From NCBI GenBank assembly GCA_024362935.1, contig JANCRA010000066.1:1417501-1481500 (forward strand): DNA of 64,000 bases, read 5' to 3'. The DNA comes from Setophaga petechia. Lineage: Eukaryota > Chordata > Aves > Passeriformes > Parulidae. The translations under genes and the position numbers were made by a program. Each line of letters begins with the position of its first letter. The first letter of the stretch is position 1. Under the pieces are notes generated by a model. The model saw nothing but the letters and a program-made list of their open reading frames with translations. It searched no databases and was not told the origin of the DNA. This document shows positions 47,832 to 60,262 of this stretch, one piece after another.

Positions 47832-49339
47832 GCTCTGATAAATCAGAGTGCTGATTTCCTGGGTTTTGTAAAGGTTGCATAAAAGGTGATTAGGCAACAT
47901 TGAAGATCATTATTTCTACCTTTATAGATAAATATATAATAGACACTAGCAGAGAATACTAACTTCTAGAGCAACATTTACAAACCTTTATCTTCTCAAG
48001 GTGATGCCCTTTAATAGAGGACAGTGCTTGGTTCTTAGTTCAGCAGTTCTGTCAAGTCTGAGGCAATCATTTGATTTCACTTTTATACATATGCTTAGGT
48101 GTTCAGAAAATTCCTGTATGTAAAAGAGAAGTTCTGAATGCTATAAACCTAGGTCAGCCACAAGGAGGTAGATTCCCAAAGTCTTATTAGTGATATTTTC
48201 TGGGAACTGACTTTATTCTGACTTTGACTTGCTTTAGGCAGCAACATGCACAAATATCAGTGCTATTATACTTGATGCTACTTTTGATTTCCATTTTAAA
48301 GGATCTTGTACTTGCTTGAAGTTGTTCATGTGCTGCAGATCAAACAGCAGTGCTAAATGTTTGCATTTCTGTCTCTTGCAAGAGGAAAAGGCTAAGATTT
48401 TCTTTGGTTGGTTGTGGTTTTTTATTTTATTAACAGCTTTGAGTGAGTTGAGGAGAAGAAAAACCCAAGTTTATTTTATTTTGCCTAATGTTTTGGAAGC
48501 TTTCTGTAGAATCCAATTTTTTAAGCCAATCTGATGATGTAGGAGAAGATGCTTCTACCTTAGCAGAAGCCAGCAAAATAGATCTGGGGATAAGAGAACA
48601 AATTTAGACCCAAATTCCAAAAAATCTTTTAAGAATAACATAGAAAAGAACATGGTGGACTATTCATTTGTCCCTTTACACAAAAATTTATCATGATTTT
48701 TAAAGATCTGTTGCAACACAAGAGCCATTATTGACTTGGGGCATGAATTTCACACACATGTCTAAGAAAAAAAAGTTTTGCCACTGAACCCACCTGAAAA
48801 TCTTGGAGCATTTCCTGGTTTTTCATTCATATTTTTCATACCATGTCTTTAAATAACCAGAAAGGGTGAGAACCTGAAACATAAGAATGTCCTCACCTTA
48901 AACTAGAGAAACTTATTGCAACAGAATTAAGCAAGTAACTGTTCCAGGCAGTTTATTGTTTAACTATAATGTGGTTTCCCCAGGAATCATGGAATCATGG
49001 GTTTTAATTAACTCTAACAGGTATTTAATGGAGATTTAACAAGACAGTTATTGTATGTTAATTAAATGTCAACTGATTGCTAAGAGGTTTTTGCAATTAT
49101 TGAAGTTTACTAATTATCCAATAGATAAATCAATTTTTCATGTAAAAAACCTCACATCTATGTAAGCAATAAATATGCTGGTAGATGATGTATATTGCCA
49201 TAATGAAATGAGAGATGGGCTGTGTTGAATGTGCTCCTGCATCTTCTCTGTACAGGCAAGAAGAAAACAGTTCCCTCCTCTTGACAGTGTTTTATTTTTT
49301 TGGAAGGCAACTCAGCTACTGGTGCAGAATATGTGGGTG
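47832..49339. other. Unique sequence, no gene seen
   Basis: Nothing recognised. Confidence 0.5.
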
Positions 49340-49343
49340 ACAG

Positions 49344-49926
49344 TGATGCCTTTTTGGGGCTACCTAAAAGCACAGGCCAGGCAAAATTAAGGCAATAGAA
49401 AGCATATTAAGGTAATAAAAAGCATATAAAATTAAGGTAATAAAACCCATATATTTATTAATTTCTATTGATTTTTATAAATTTATTTATATATTTAAAT
49501 ATTTATATATTTAAATATTTAAATATTTATATATTTTATTAGTTTATATTTATCTGAAGGGCCTTCAGGTACATTTAGAGCACATGGAGCCCCCAAGGGC
49601 CACACCCAAAATGGACAATGGGCCACAGCTTTTCACACTTTTATAAGTTTGGTCCATTTGCATATTGGGGGTTCATCTTCCAATTACAGCTTCAGCTAAT
49701 GAAGTCATTGACCCCAAGTTTGCTCCCCCCAACTCACTTTGTTCCCATCTCTGGGGCCTGAGGCAGTGAGGTGTCCTTGACTGCCAGGCCTGGAGAGGAA
49801 TTGTTGTGTCTGCCCAAAATGGGGAAGCAGCAGCTCACACTGTGTGTGGAGTTTAGAGTTCTGCACTAAAGAACTGCAGGATTACAAATATATGAAAAAT
49901 AGAAAAGCTGAAATCCTGAGGCATCA
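49344..49926 (-). mobile_element. Solo ERV LTR (4-bp-TSD family), copy B, 583 bp
   Basis: On the minus strand it runs TGATGCCTCAGGATTTCAGC ... AAAAAGGCATCA, so the ends form the inverted repeat TGATGCC/GGCATCA. Identical ACAG at 49340-49343 and 49927-49930 gives a 4-bp TSD, as made by ERV1-class integrases. A TATA-like CTTATAAAAGTG is present on the minus strand (complement near 49640). The R/U5 side (about 49380-49560) has expanded into A+T-rich DNA. Copies A, C and D belong to the same family. Confidence 0.85.
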
Positions 49927-49930
49927 ACAG

Positions 49931-50484
49931 GACCTGCAACTGCAGCAGTCAGGGATGTGGAGTTTTGCTTGCAGCATCTGCATGGAATGAGACAGGGGCC
50001 ACGAAATTATCTCACAACTCTGCTCCCTCCCAGCAGGGTTTAAAATGAAGATATGACCAGTAAGAACTGCAGAAACTCTCAGGACTTTCTCTTCCTTTCA
50101 GAACCAAGGCTGCACTGTGAGGAAGATGGGTTGTCCTTTGTGTGTTGAGCAGGAGCTCAAAATTGTGGAAGAGGAATTTTTGTTTTTAGAAACACGTCTG
50201 GCATCAAGCTGCATTCAGTCCCTGGCAAAGGCAAAGGTGCATTCTGTGTATTGCCGATTATTAATCAGTACTCAGTGTATTAATGAGGAAAGTAACTGCA
50301 ATCAGCCCTGATTTATGCAAATTAAATACAACCCTCAGACTCTTGGTCAGTTGCCAGGACCATCTGCAGGTGGTGAAAGCAAGGATAACCTTTTTTTTGT
50401 TTTAAGGAATTGAAAAAAAGTCAAGTTATTTTCTTAGGAAGAAGGTTCTTACTGCTAATAAAAGTATTTCTGTCTCTGTTGAGG
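49931..50484. other. Unique sequence, no gene seen
   Basis: Nothing recognised between the LTR and the CR1. Confidence 0.4.
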
Positions 50485-50884
50485 GCCCCAAAGATGATCA
50501 GAGGGCTGGAGCATCTCTGCTGTGAGGACAGGCTGGGAGAGCCAGGGATCTGGAGAAGAGAAGGCACAGCCTGCCAGCACTTAAATGGGGCTTGTGGAAG
50601 GGAGGGAGAGCAACTTTTTCCATGGGCAGGTAGTGACAGAGCAATGGAGAATGGCTTTAAAACAAAAAAAAAAAAAAAAAGGAAATATTTAAATTAGATG
50701 TTATTAAGAAATTGTTTGATCAGAGGGAAGCTGTGGTGCCCCATCCCTGGAAGTGTCCAAGGCCAGGCTTGGACAGGGTTTGGGGCAACCTGGGATAGTT
50801 CCCATGGCAGAGGGGGTTGAAACTAAAGGATCTTTAGGATCCCTCCCAACCCAAATCATTCCATGTTTCTGTGATTCTGTGAAT
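50485..50884 (+). mobile_element. CR1 LINE 3' end, ~400 bp
   Basis: GATGATCAGAGGGCTGGAGC, GGACAGGCTGGGAGAGCC, CATCCCTGGAAGTGTCCAAG, GGCTTGGACAGGGTTTGGGG and CCCTCCCAACCCAAATCATT occur in the order of a CR1 3' region and end in TCTGTGATTCTGTGAA. An A-tract at about 50661-50681 replaces part of the usual sequence in the middle. No ORF of the reverse transcriptase survives, so it is 5' truncated as most CR1 copies are. Confidence 0.9.
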
Positions 50885-53037
50885 CTGCCCTATCTGACAG
50901 TCTTAATTCATTAAATAGAATACACCTGCTATAAACCTTTTCAGGTGGGTAATGACTCAGGCCACCTGAGAGATGCAGACAATTGCCTTAGAACATAAAG
51001 TTTCCAAGTGGAACAATTCATATTACTGTGGGACTAGAGCACAGAAATGAGACTGAGAAGTGCCCATCAGAAAAGGGGATTTCTGCATTAATTATATCAA
51101 ACCTAGCAGAGTTTTTGAAGATTTTGCTGGACTTAGAACAAAAGCTACAGCAGGTTCTTATCTCAGTTGTTTAACACACCTTTAGGTAAGGGGTTTGCTT
51201 TGCCCATCCTTAGGAATGGATCAGTTTGACATAATTTACTTATTAAAATGCAAAGTAGCAAAATGACTTCAGAATGCAACAAAAAGCTGAAAGCAAGGTC
51301 TTAGAGTACTCAACTGCTTCATTTCCTCTAAATCCTGTATTCCTCAAAATTAGAGAGAAATTGAAAGTAAATCCTTCTCAGAAAACAGCAGACTCATCCT
51401 GCAATGGGAAATGACCACGATGAAAAGAAAAGCAACTCCCAGACAGCACCAGATGAAACACCAGCCATGACCCCTGGTGTCAAAGGGAGAGGTGCTGCTT
51501 TTCTTGTGCAGAAATCTCTCCTGGTGCTTGGGTGGCAGGCATGATCCATGCTATCCATCCAGGATTAGTGGATTATCTCTGCTTCTCTCAATTTAGGAAT
51601 TGAACTGGGCTGCCCTGGGCCTTTTGTCAGGGAGACTTTTTATGTCTTTATATTCTGCAGTCCTGCTTCTCCCCAAAAGCCATGATACTGTTCACTTGGA
51701 GGGGACAGTGGCTTAGAGATGCACATTGACCAGGTAAACATGTCCAATAATCTGGTGCACGTGGGTGACACAGTGCTGCCAATGGCCACTCAATAAATGC
51801 TTCCTGCTGACTTCCAGGCACCCTGATCAAATAAATCTGATCCTGCTGAAGATAACTTGGTCACAGACCTACATAATTTATCTTTAGTTTATGTCTTGTT
51901 AAACTTAGTCATGTGTTTTGGCCAATTTTATCCTTCTGTGATGCATTTAACATATGTCCATGACTGCAGTGGTGCTGTAAATGACAATATCAGTGTGAAA
52001 CAGGGATCCCTTTTCCCTTTGTAACTGTGGTGCTTCCTGTGGAATAGGATGCAAGATCCTTTCATCCCTACCTTGTGCATGGTGAGAGGAATAATGTCTG
52101 TAAATCTCTCTAGCTGCCAACTCTCTTTCTAATAGGACAGGACTAGTCAGTCTTCACATTACAGGCAGGGAAATCAGGTGTGCACGTTTGGTTTTTCCAG
52201 GAACTGTGTCAGTTTACACACCTGCAGCTTTCTCCCTGGGAAAATCCCTCCTTGCATTAATCTGCCACAGAAAAGCATTGGACAGGTTTTTCTTGAGGCC
52301 TTGTCAGAAATTCTCCAGAGGCTACAGATGTCTCCCCTGCAGTCACAGAAATGATTACAGCACAGTGTAGATGTACCTGATATAATTTAAGGCTGTCTAG
52401 CTCAGGTACCAATCATGGTTTGGTTCCTGTGGTATAAAGCTGAGTATGGATTGATTTTTCTTGATGGGATTTCAGTGGAGGTTAAATGGCTTAATTCAAG
52501 CTAGGCAATGGAAACCTTCATGTACATGAGCCTTATTGTCACACTTTAAAGGAATCATATTGGAGGAGGGGTAGGAGAAGCCCCTGTAATGTGAGCTGCT
52601 GAAAGGCCTAAATTAAGAATCTGAGCCTCAGTGAGACCTGAGTGGTCTTTTAAATCACTGTTGCACCATAAGTGGACAGTTCTGCAGTGTCTCACCTTAA
52701 TAAATGTAGTGCTTTCCAACAGCAGCTCTTTACTGCATTTAATTTGTCTTACATTACTTTCCTCCTGAATTGGAAATGGTTTTTGGTGTCATGTATTTGT
52801 AATTCCCCCTTGTCCAGAAACAGAGCACTGTCCATGGGCAGTTAAGGATGTGCCATTATGGTGTTCTCACATATTTGGGGTATTAGTAGAATTCTTTTCA
52901 TCACTTCAAGTGTTCAGTGGCATGCTGCTGGATTTAAAAGATATTTCAGACCTTGGATGATGCAAGTATTTGTGGCCCAGTTTAAGAAAAATGTAAATAT
53001 TTTGGCTTGGACTAATAATCACTGAAGTTCTGTAAAA
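50885..53037. other. Unique sequence, no gene seen
   Basis: Nothing recognised. Frames are at most 60 codons. Confidence 0.5.
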
Positions 53038-53177
53038 TAATCACAGAATAATGCAAGTTAAAAGAGACCCACAAGTATCATTGAGTCCAGCTCTTAAGTG
53101 AATGGCCCACATGGGAATCAAACCCAAACCCACAACCATTATTACACCATGCTCTGATAAACTGAGCTAATAATGCC
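53038..53177 (-). mobile_element. tRNA-derived SINE with CR1-like tail (TguSINE1-like)
   Basis: On the minus strand the head reads like a degenerate tRNA-Ile: A-box region TAGCTCAGTTTATCAG (complement of 53154-53169) and B-box GGTTTGATTCC (complement of 53114-53124). A body with CTGGACTCAATGATACTTGT follows, then an ATTATTCTGTGATT end like CR1. A tRNA-Ile head joined to a CR1 3' end is the architecture of the zebra finch SINE TguSINE1, which uses CR1 enzymes to move. The tRNA fold is decayed and it is not a tRNA gene. Confidence 0.8.
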
Positions 53178-56100
53178 TAATGTGAATATTTAGAAAACAT
53201 TTCACTTCAGTATCTTACATCTTGTTTTCCCTCAGTAATTTGGAGCTTCTGTGCAGCTGCTGGAATCCCAGATTTCCTTATAAATATTTCTCAGGATTTT
53301 AGTGTAGAGACCAGTGAAACTTGAGAACCTTTTTCTCACAGATCTTCATTCTTGCCAGTTTTAATAGTGAATTTCTTTACTTTCTTGTCTGTCTTTTCTT
53401 TTTCCCTGGACTACCAAGTGAAAGAAAACTAATCATGATTATTTTTTTTTCAAGGATTATGAAGTTAGTGCTTTAACTGACATATGAATATTAACTCTTG
53501 CTCTTTTATAATATTTTAGAAAAATGTTTGTCCATTTTTACAGGAGTATTTACACACATGGGTGCAGGCATATATGCACATATTTATTCAGAAACTCTCT
53601 CTTCTCTGCTTGCAGCTTCTGTGTGGAGAAGTTCCATCCTGTTAGTATGTTATTCACAACTAAGGAATGAAGCAGCAAAAATAACAGCATTAGTCTAAGA
53701 TGCCTGTAAATACAACAGCAATTTGGTCAGTAAATACAGCAGTAATTTTGCTAATAAATACAATACAGCACTGGGCACACGCTCCCCAGTTTTCCTGTCA
53801 GCTCTGTCTCCTCATCTGCTCCTGTTTGCTCTGCTGTCATCCTTGCTGTTCATCATTCATCCTTTCAGTGTGCTGAGCACAGAGCAGCTCAACCAGGAGC
53901 TCTGGGCTAAAGTGAGGGGATGAATTCCAACCTCTCTGTCCCAGCCAGCCCCCAGCCACTGCTGAACCCACTCTTTGCTTCTTCTCCATCAGAGCTTTCT
54001 CTCCTCCTGACTGGGCCATTGTCACAGTGCTGCTGACCTCTAAACCCACTCTCCCCACCCCCATGCTGAACTCTGGATTTGGCTTCCCAGGGAATGAACT
54101 GTGGGCAAAGTTCTGCTGGCTAGGAAGAGGGGAAATGGTTCCTGCTGCCATAGTAACGTGACCTCAGCCCCCGTTCCTGGAACAAAGATGGTTTTCTTGT
54201 CATTTTTTCTGCCCCCATGAGTGTTTAAGCCCCCCTGCTGTTCCTGCACTTTGGGAGGGGAGTGAAGTGCACCACAGTGAAAAGAAGAGGTTCCTCTTCC
54301 TTGCTTAAAGTAGGGCAGACATCTAGGAAAATGGGGAATCAGGTGACCAGAAGGAAAAAAAATCCCTGAAAATAGAAAAGACAAAAACAGAAGTGAAAGG
54401 AAAAAAGAAAAGAAACAGAAGTGACTTTTGGTCAGTAATATGAGTTTGGAGTCTGAATTTCATGTAAGCACCTCAAATGCTAGGTATTGAAATTTTTAAC
54501 TCAATTAAGTTTAATTTTTGAAGTGATGCATTTAAGAAAGAAAATCCTAACTCCACATTAAAAGTGTTGTGCTCTGAGCTGTTTGCTATTGCCAAGGACT
54601 GAGATGTTGAAGCTATCTTAGCATCTGTGAAATGTCAAATCAGTAATTGACAGTAGCCAAAAGAAGGAAAACAAATTTTTGAAACAGTTGGGAAAGAAAT
54701 AGCCAAGTGGAAAAGGGTTGGTATGACAGAGTATAAGTTTTTGGCCTCCAGCACAGCAAATGCTGCATGGTTTTAAAGACCCTGCTTAAAAAGCACATGG
54801 TAGAACTGGAATGAACCCATGCTAGAGAGGGGCCTTGCACTGTTTTTGTGTGAGAAATGGCAGAGTGAGCCCAGAAGAGGCATCAGCACAGACAGCAGCT
54901 GAAAAGCACTGGCTGTGTGCTCCTGTCCATGAGCAATCTGCAGGGCATTGCTGGAGGGGTGATGAACCATGGACAACACCAAGAGAGCTGGAGAACTTCT
55001 TCACACATGGCCTTGGGTTCAAGAAGCCCCCTGGCTACTAAATTTTAGAAGGTGGGGATGAATTTGGGCAAAGAATCACCAGATGGTGAGCCTGTTCTGA
55101 CATTCCTGCTGAGGAATAAACCAGAGCCCACTGCCAGGGACAGGCTATTAGGCTAGCTGGGTTTCATCTAAAAGAACTTCTCTACAGAGCTCTAAATACT
55201 CCAAATACTGCAGATTTATAACTTTAACAACTGCAATCTAATAAGCACAATACAGGTTCACCAAAGCTCTGATGCTTTTCATAATTTTTGCAATGTAATG
55301 TCAAGTCATCACTGTCTCTGCAGGCAGTTGCCTTGATTTAGATGCAGGTAGAAACCAGTAATGCCTGCTTCAGCAAATGGCAACATCTCAAATTGATTGT
55401 TATTCACTTAATTTGCAGATGTCTTTACATGAGGGGAAGGGTCAAGGGAGGAGGGCTGAGCTACGCATTTCATATTGATGATTATTAAATACTACTCTGT
55501 CACCAAATCAGGGCTCCCTCAGTAACCCAAGAAGCATTCACAAGTGGTCTTCAGCAGCTTTCCTTTTAAATTACTGAAGATAGGTCTTAGAGAAAACAAT
55601 CAATCAAAGAAAACCCAGCAAAGTAAAAAATATGCTGGGCAGGGAATGCTGATTTTGCACGGGTACATAAAATCATAGTTTTGGGTTGAATCAGCTTTGG
55701 TTGAAGAGTTTTCTAGTTTTTGGGTTTTTTTAAAGAGGAGTTGGATTTTTCTTCTGCCTTTGAGCATGGCTCTTGTCCATCACTTGTTGGGCTCCTCCCT
55801 GACCTCAGCTCCTTTTGCAGTATTTTCTGTTCTCTCCCCTTTAGGACAGCAATGTCCAGTGAGCCCTTAGTGGTCAGCTGGGTGGAAAAGGGTGAGTTGA
55901 TGGAGTAATTTACACAAGACCTTTGAGGCAGCAAAGGAAGGAAACTCTTTCAGGGACTCTCCCAATGCCCAAGCCCATTTTCTGTTCCTGTCTCAGCTTT
56001 TGCTCCATCACGTTGCCACTTCCCATTCTTTGAAGTGTGTGATGGGGAGTGTTGCATCCTTCTCCATCCTGCAGCAATGGAAAGTCTCCTCTGGGGTTCT

Positions 56101-57261
56101 CAGAAGAGGAGCTTCAAATTATCCTCTCATTAGTGATGATGCATCCCTTCTGCACTCTGTGCCATTCCATTGTACTGCCTGAGCACTGAACATTAGGAGA
56201 TAACTGCCTTCACAACATATGTCATTACTCATTAAGGGACCCCTCTTAGATTATGGCTGAGGTTTAATGCCTTGTTAAAGATGTTTAACACTTACAGTTT
56301 TGTTTTTAATTTAGGAAGCAGCATGATCAAAATGTGCCCTGAGAATTTCTCTGGGATTTTGTGAAATTTGCAGGTTAGCCTGCTCAGAGGAGGTGATCCT
56401 TAAATTGAATTGCAGCCCTCCAAGGCGTGTTTGAATGTCAAGCACTGCCATGATCTGACATGTTAATGGCTTTGAGAAAACAATGTGTTTCAGAGGTAAT
56501 TGCTGAAGCAGTGAGTTCCCAGCAATATTTTACTTAAAAGAAATGTGCTGTTTCTCCACTGTGGAGACTGGAACAATGACACTGAACAACTGAGTGATAC
56601 AAATCTCTGCTTGCCTTTTAATGGTCATTACATTCTTCTGATAGACTGGAGCAGGACCTCTCTCCCATCCATTGTTAGAAGCCAAAGATAACACCAGAAT
56701 CAGATATTACATTATTATTGCAACTGGGCTACATAATTTATTTTATTAAAAAAAGGAATATTTTAAAAGTTGTAGATAAGCCTGAAATGAGCTTCCTAAA
56801 TTAAAAACCATTTAGCTCTTCCACCAAGGGTCATCTTCAGTTTTACCAGATACACTCAACCAGGGCAATTATTCAAAGTAATCCTGCTGCTCCACGTTCA
56901 ATGCTTGTCTTTTAATTAACATGCAAAAGAGAGATGGGCAGCAGCTGCCTTGTTTTTCAGGCAGCCAAGTGTGATGGTGAGGCTGGAAAAGAGGTTAGGT
57001 ATAAAAGAACTGTCTAGAGAAGATGATGGTAAAAGGATGAATCCTCTAGACTTGATTTAAATCACTATAAATATGGATTTCAAAAGTTCTGAATCAGTCT
57101 TTGGAAAGTACTTTTTTTTTTTTTTTAAAGAACAAAATGATTGTTGATTGCAGAGCTGAAAGTCAAGTTCTTGTGCCTGAAGGTACATGAAGTTCCTGAA
57201 GGAAGCCTACAAGAAAGACACAGAGAGAGAGAATATTTACAACAGTGAGAGGACAAGGAGG
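53178..57261. other. Mostly unique sequence, no gene seen
   Basis: About 4 kb. Around 55085-55175 the words CCAGGGACAGGCTATTAGGC and GCTGGGTTTCATCT faintly recall the 3' end of an ancient LINE. A 12-T run lies at about 57113-57126. Overlapping frames near 53837-54384 (104-114 codons, minus) have no motif. Confidence 0.45.
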
Positions 57262-57475
57262 AATGGCTTCAATTGACAAGAGTTTCAGATATTACAAAGA
57301 AATTCTTCCCTGTGAGGATGGGCAGGCCCTGGCACAGGTGCCCATGGATCCCTGGCAGTGCCCAAGGCCAGGCTGGATGGGGTTTGGAGCACCTGGGACA
57401 GTGGGAGGTGTGGGAATGGATGGGGTTTAAGGTCCCTCCCAACCCAAATTTTTCTGTGACTCCATGATTCATGTC
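57262..57475 (+). mobile_element. CR1 LINE 3' end, ~210 bp
   Basis: ATTACAAAGAAATTCTTCCC, GATGGGCAGGCCCTGGCACA, CCTGGCAGTGCCCAAGGCCA and TAAGGTCCCTCCCAACCCAA match the CR1 3' region. A short internal deletion joins CACAGGTGCCC to ATGGATCCCTGG. The tail is CTGTGACTCCATGATTC. Confidence 0.85.
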
Positions 57476-58284
57476 AGAACATCTTTGCAGGGACCTACTG
57501 CAGCTGCATCATGTAGTTCTTCATTTTATTTTACTTTATTTTCTTCAAACTGAGTAGAAGCATGATGCCTGACCAAAGCTGTCACTCTCTGTCCTACAGC
57601 TTTGTGGGGCAGATACATTATTTTTTTTTGGTGTGTTTGTATTTAGGTTCATTCCAAACTGTCATCAATCTACAATCTAGTGTAAAGTGAGGGTGGTAGA
57701 GCTAATGATTCATTTATCAAGACTTCATTTTGATAATATATATATGTATGTAAGCATGTGTGTATAGTAAAAAATTGGAGATTTTTGCTCCCTCTGCCTT
57801 GATTTAATGCCATTAAATGTATCATTTCAGTTAAATTATTTCATAGCAGAGGGCCAGCTCCCAGACTATGTTGCTTAGTCAGAATTACAGAATTTGTGAA
57901 TGTGATTGGAACTGTGCTGCACAGAGTCTGACATCTCAAAAATGGAACCAGAAACAAACTCCTATAGATTCCTTGAGGAATAATTTCAAGGTCAATCATT
58001 AAAAATTGGGATAGTTTGTCCTAAAAATAGAGAAAAAAAATCAAAAATCACTGCTAGTCTTTTAATGCTATATGCAGTAAGATTTCAGTCTAATTTCAGT
58101 GCTGCTCTCAGAAATTCATCTGTCTCTTCCAGAAAGAATTCTGTGAGAAGTGATCAGTGACAGCATGTGTGGCATCAGGAAAGAGACTCCCTGGGCTGAG
58201 CATAAACCTTTGATTTTGCAGCCATGGGGAAATAAAATTGGGAATTTGGGAGTCATTTGGGTAAGTGTGGGATAATAACCAGTA
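57476..58284. other. Unique sequence, no gene seen
   Basis: Short TATATATATGTATGT run near 57738-57752. Nothing else recognised. Confidence 0.5.
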
Positions 58285-58762
58285 TGGGAAAGGAGAAGAT
58301 CCAAGGAGGGATGGATTTGTCTCCTGGAAAAGGAGAAGATCCAAGGAGGGATGGATTTGTCCCCTGGGAAAGGAGAAGATCCAAGGAGGGATGGATTTGT
58401 CCCCTGGGAAAGGAGAAGATCCAAGGAGGGATGGATTTGTCCCCTGGAAAAGGAGAAGATCCAAGGAGGGATGGATTTGTCTCCTGGGAAAGGAGAAAAT
58501 CCAAGGAGGGATGGATTTGTCCCCTGGAAAAGGAGAAGATCCAAGGAGGGATGGATTTGTCCCCTGGAAAAGGAGACAATCCTAGGAGGGATGGATTTAT
58601 TCCCTGGGAAAGGAGACAATCCAAGGAGGGATGGATTTATTCCCTGGGAAAGGAGAAAATCCAAGGAGGGATGGATTTGTCCCCTGGGAAAGGAGAAGAT
58701 CCAAGGAGGGATGGATTTGTCCCCTGGGAAAGGAGAAGATCCAAGGAGGGATGGATTTGTCC
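58285..58762. repeat. 40-bp minisatellite, 12 copies
   Basis: The unit has GGGAAAGGAGAAGATCCAAG then GAGGGATGGATTTGTCCCCT. Units are exactly 40 bp and nearly identical; variants are GAAAAGG, GAGACAAT, GAGAAAAT and TTTATTCC. 40 is not a multiple of 3, so the long frames on both strands (up to 173 and 182 codons) cycle through three frames and are not proteins. Confidence 0.98.
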
Positions 58763-59792
58763 CCCTGGAATGCTCTGAACCCTGGGCTGGGGCTCTGACA
58801 CCATCATACCATGACCTCTATAAACCAGGCAAAACACCTGATTTAATAAAATATCACATTTTTATTTGATTCTGAGCAATTTATCCTTCTCCAGTGCGGA
58901 TCCATGTTCTGCTTGTTTCTTCTTGCTTACTCTGAAAATCCCTAAATTTGAGCATTGCCTCTTCTCCCCTCCAGTGCACCTTTGCTTTAGAACAATGTGG
59001 AGACTCAAGATTCAAGATTATGATTTTCTGAGTAAAACAACAGTAAGAAAAACTGAAGTAGAAGTCAGAGCTGAATAATTTTTTATTTTAAATAAAATGA
59101 ATGATTTTCCTGTGCTGTTAACCTTTAGTAAGACAGTAGTTTTTAACAGGCACAGGTAAGTATAGTTTTTCTATCTGTTTTGTAGTCACTACTACTAGTG
59201 TAGAGCATTGCAAGGGTAATTGCAGTGGTAACTTTTTTGGAACAAAATTGGCTTTAATGCTATCCAGTAGATAACAAAACTGTAAGATTTCTTGGGAATA
59301 TGTGTATTTTTAAAAAGAGAGTAACTTTAAATATCTTATTTGCTTTCTGGGGTTTTTTTAACTATCCATATTTACACCCATTGCTTTCTGTTGTCTTCAA
59401 GTGTGCATGCTAGAATAATTTTCTTTTAAGGAATATTACTCTGTTTAATAATCTGGTCCTGGTATTTATGATTAAACACAGCACAAAATAGCACAAATTT
59501 GAAGCACAATTTTTGAATTTTGTGTGATAAAATTAGGTAGAACTACTGCTGAAATTTACTTTTATGTGAAATCACCCTTGAACTCCCATTCTGGTGCTGT
59601 CTGACATCCTGCTTTGTTTTATAATTTGCATTGGCATTCACCAATTTCAAATTTGATTTCAAGGCTGGTCTTTGCACCTCCTGACTGAAACAGAAGTTAA
59701 GGGTTATTTCCTCTCATCAGCTTTGCCTCAGACATTCTGTACTCTCAGCAGCTCTGCACACAATACTTGGAAAGCATCTGCTTTTTATTGCT
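58763..59792. other. Unique sequence, no gene seen
   Basis: Nothing recognised. Confidence 0.5.
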
Positions 59793-59796
59793 CTGT

Positions 59797-60258
59797 TGAT
59801 GCCTTGGAGTGGTTACCTGAAACAGAGGCTGGACAAGATGAAGACAACAAAAGTGGGTATTTATTAAAGGCACATCTTTAATATAAATCTTTAATAAATA
59901 CACCCTGGGCAGCCAGAAGCCTCTGGGAGGGGCTGCACCCAAGGTGGACATTGGGCCTGAGTTTTTCAGACAATTTTAAGTTTGGTCCATTTACATATCA
60001 GGGGTTAATCCTCCAATTACACCTTCAGGTAATGAAGTCATTTACTCCAAATTTTCCCTCCCAATTAATTGTTGTTTACACTTCTCTGAGACAGTGAGGT
60101 GTCCTTGAGTTTCAGGCCCAGAAAGGAATTATTTTTGTCTCATCAAAATGTGAAGACAGGAACTAACACTCCATATGGAGTTTTAGAGTTATGACTCTAA
60201 AATCAACTAAAGCAGCACAGGATCTGCAAAATATAAAAGCTGAAATCCCAAAGCATCA
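59797..60258 (-). mobile_element. Solo ERV LTR (4-bp-TSD family), copy D, 462 bp
   Basis: On the minus strand it runs TGATGCTTTGGGATTTCAGC ... CCAAGGCATCA. Identical CTGT at 59793-59796 and 60259-60262 gives a 4-bp TSD. It shares TTTAAGTTTGGTCCATTT and CTCCAATTACACCTTCAGGT landmarks with copy B but is more diverged, notably in U3. AATAAATACCC on the minus strand is the likely polyA signal region. Confidence 0.85.
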
Positions 60259-60262
60259 CTGT

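Noticed and set aside
50661..50681. PolyA tail of a processed pseudogene
   Set aside because: It lies in the middle of a CR1 3' region with CR1 sequence on both sides, so it is an internal A-tract expansion.
53038..53177. Functional tRNA-Ile gene
   Set aside because: A and B boxes are present but the stems are decayed and a CR1-like tail follows, so it is a SINE.
55085..55175. Ancient LINE 3' end
   Set aside because: Only a weak resemblance over a few short words. Not enough to call without an alignment.
58116..58869. ORFs of 172-182 codons over the 40-bp minisatellite
   Set aside because: The unit length is not a multiple of three, several frames are open on both strands, and there is no gene structure.
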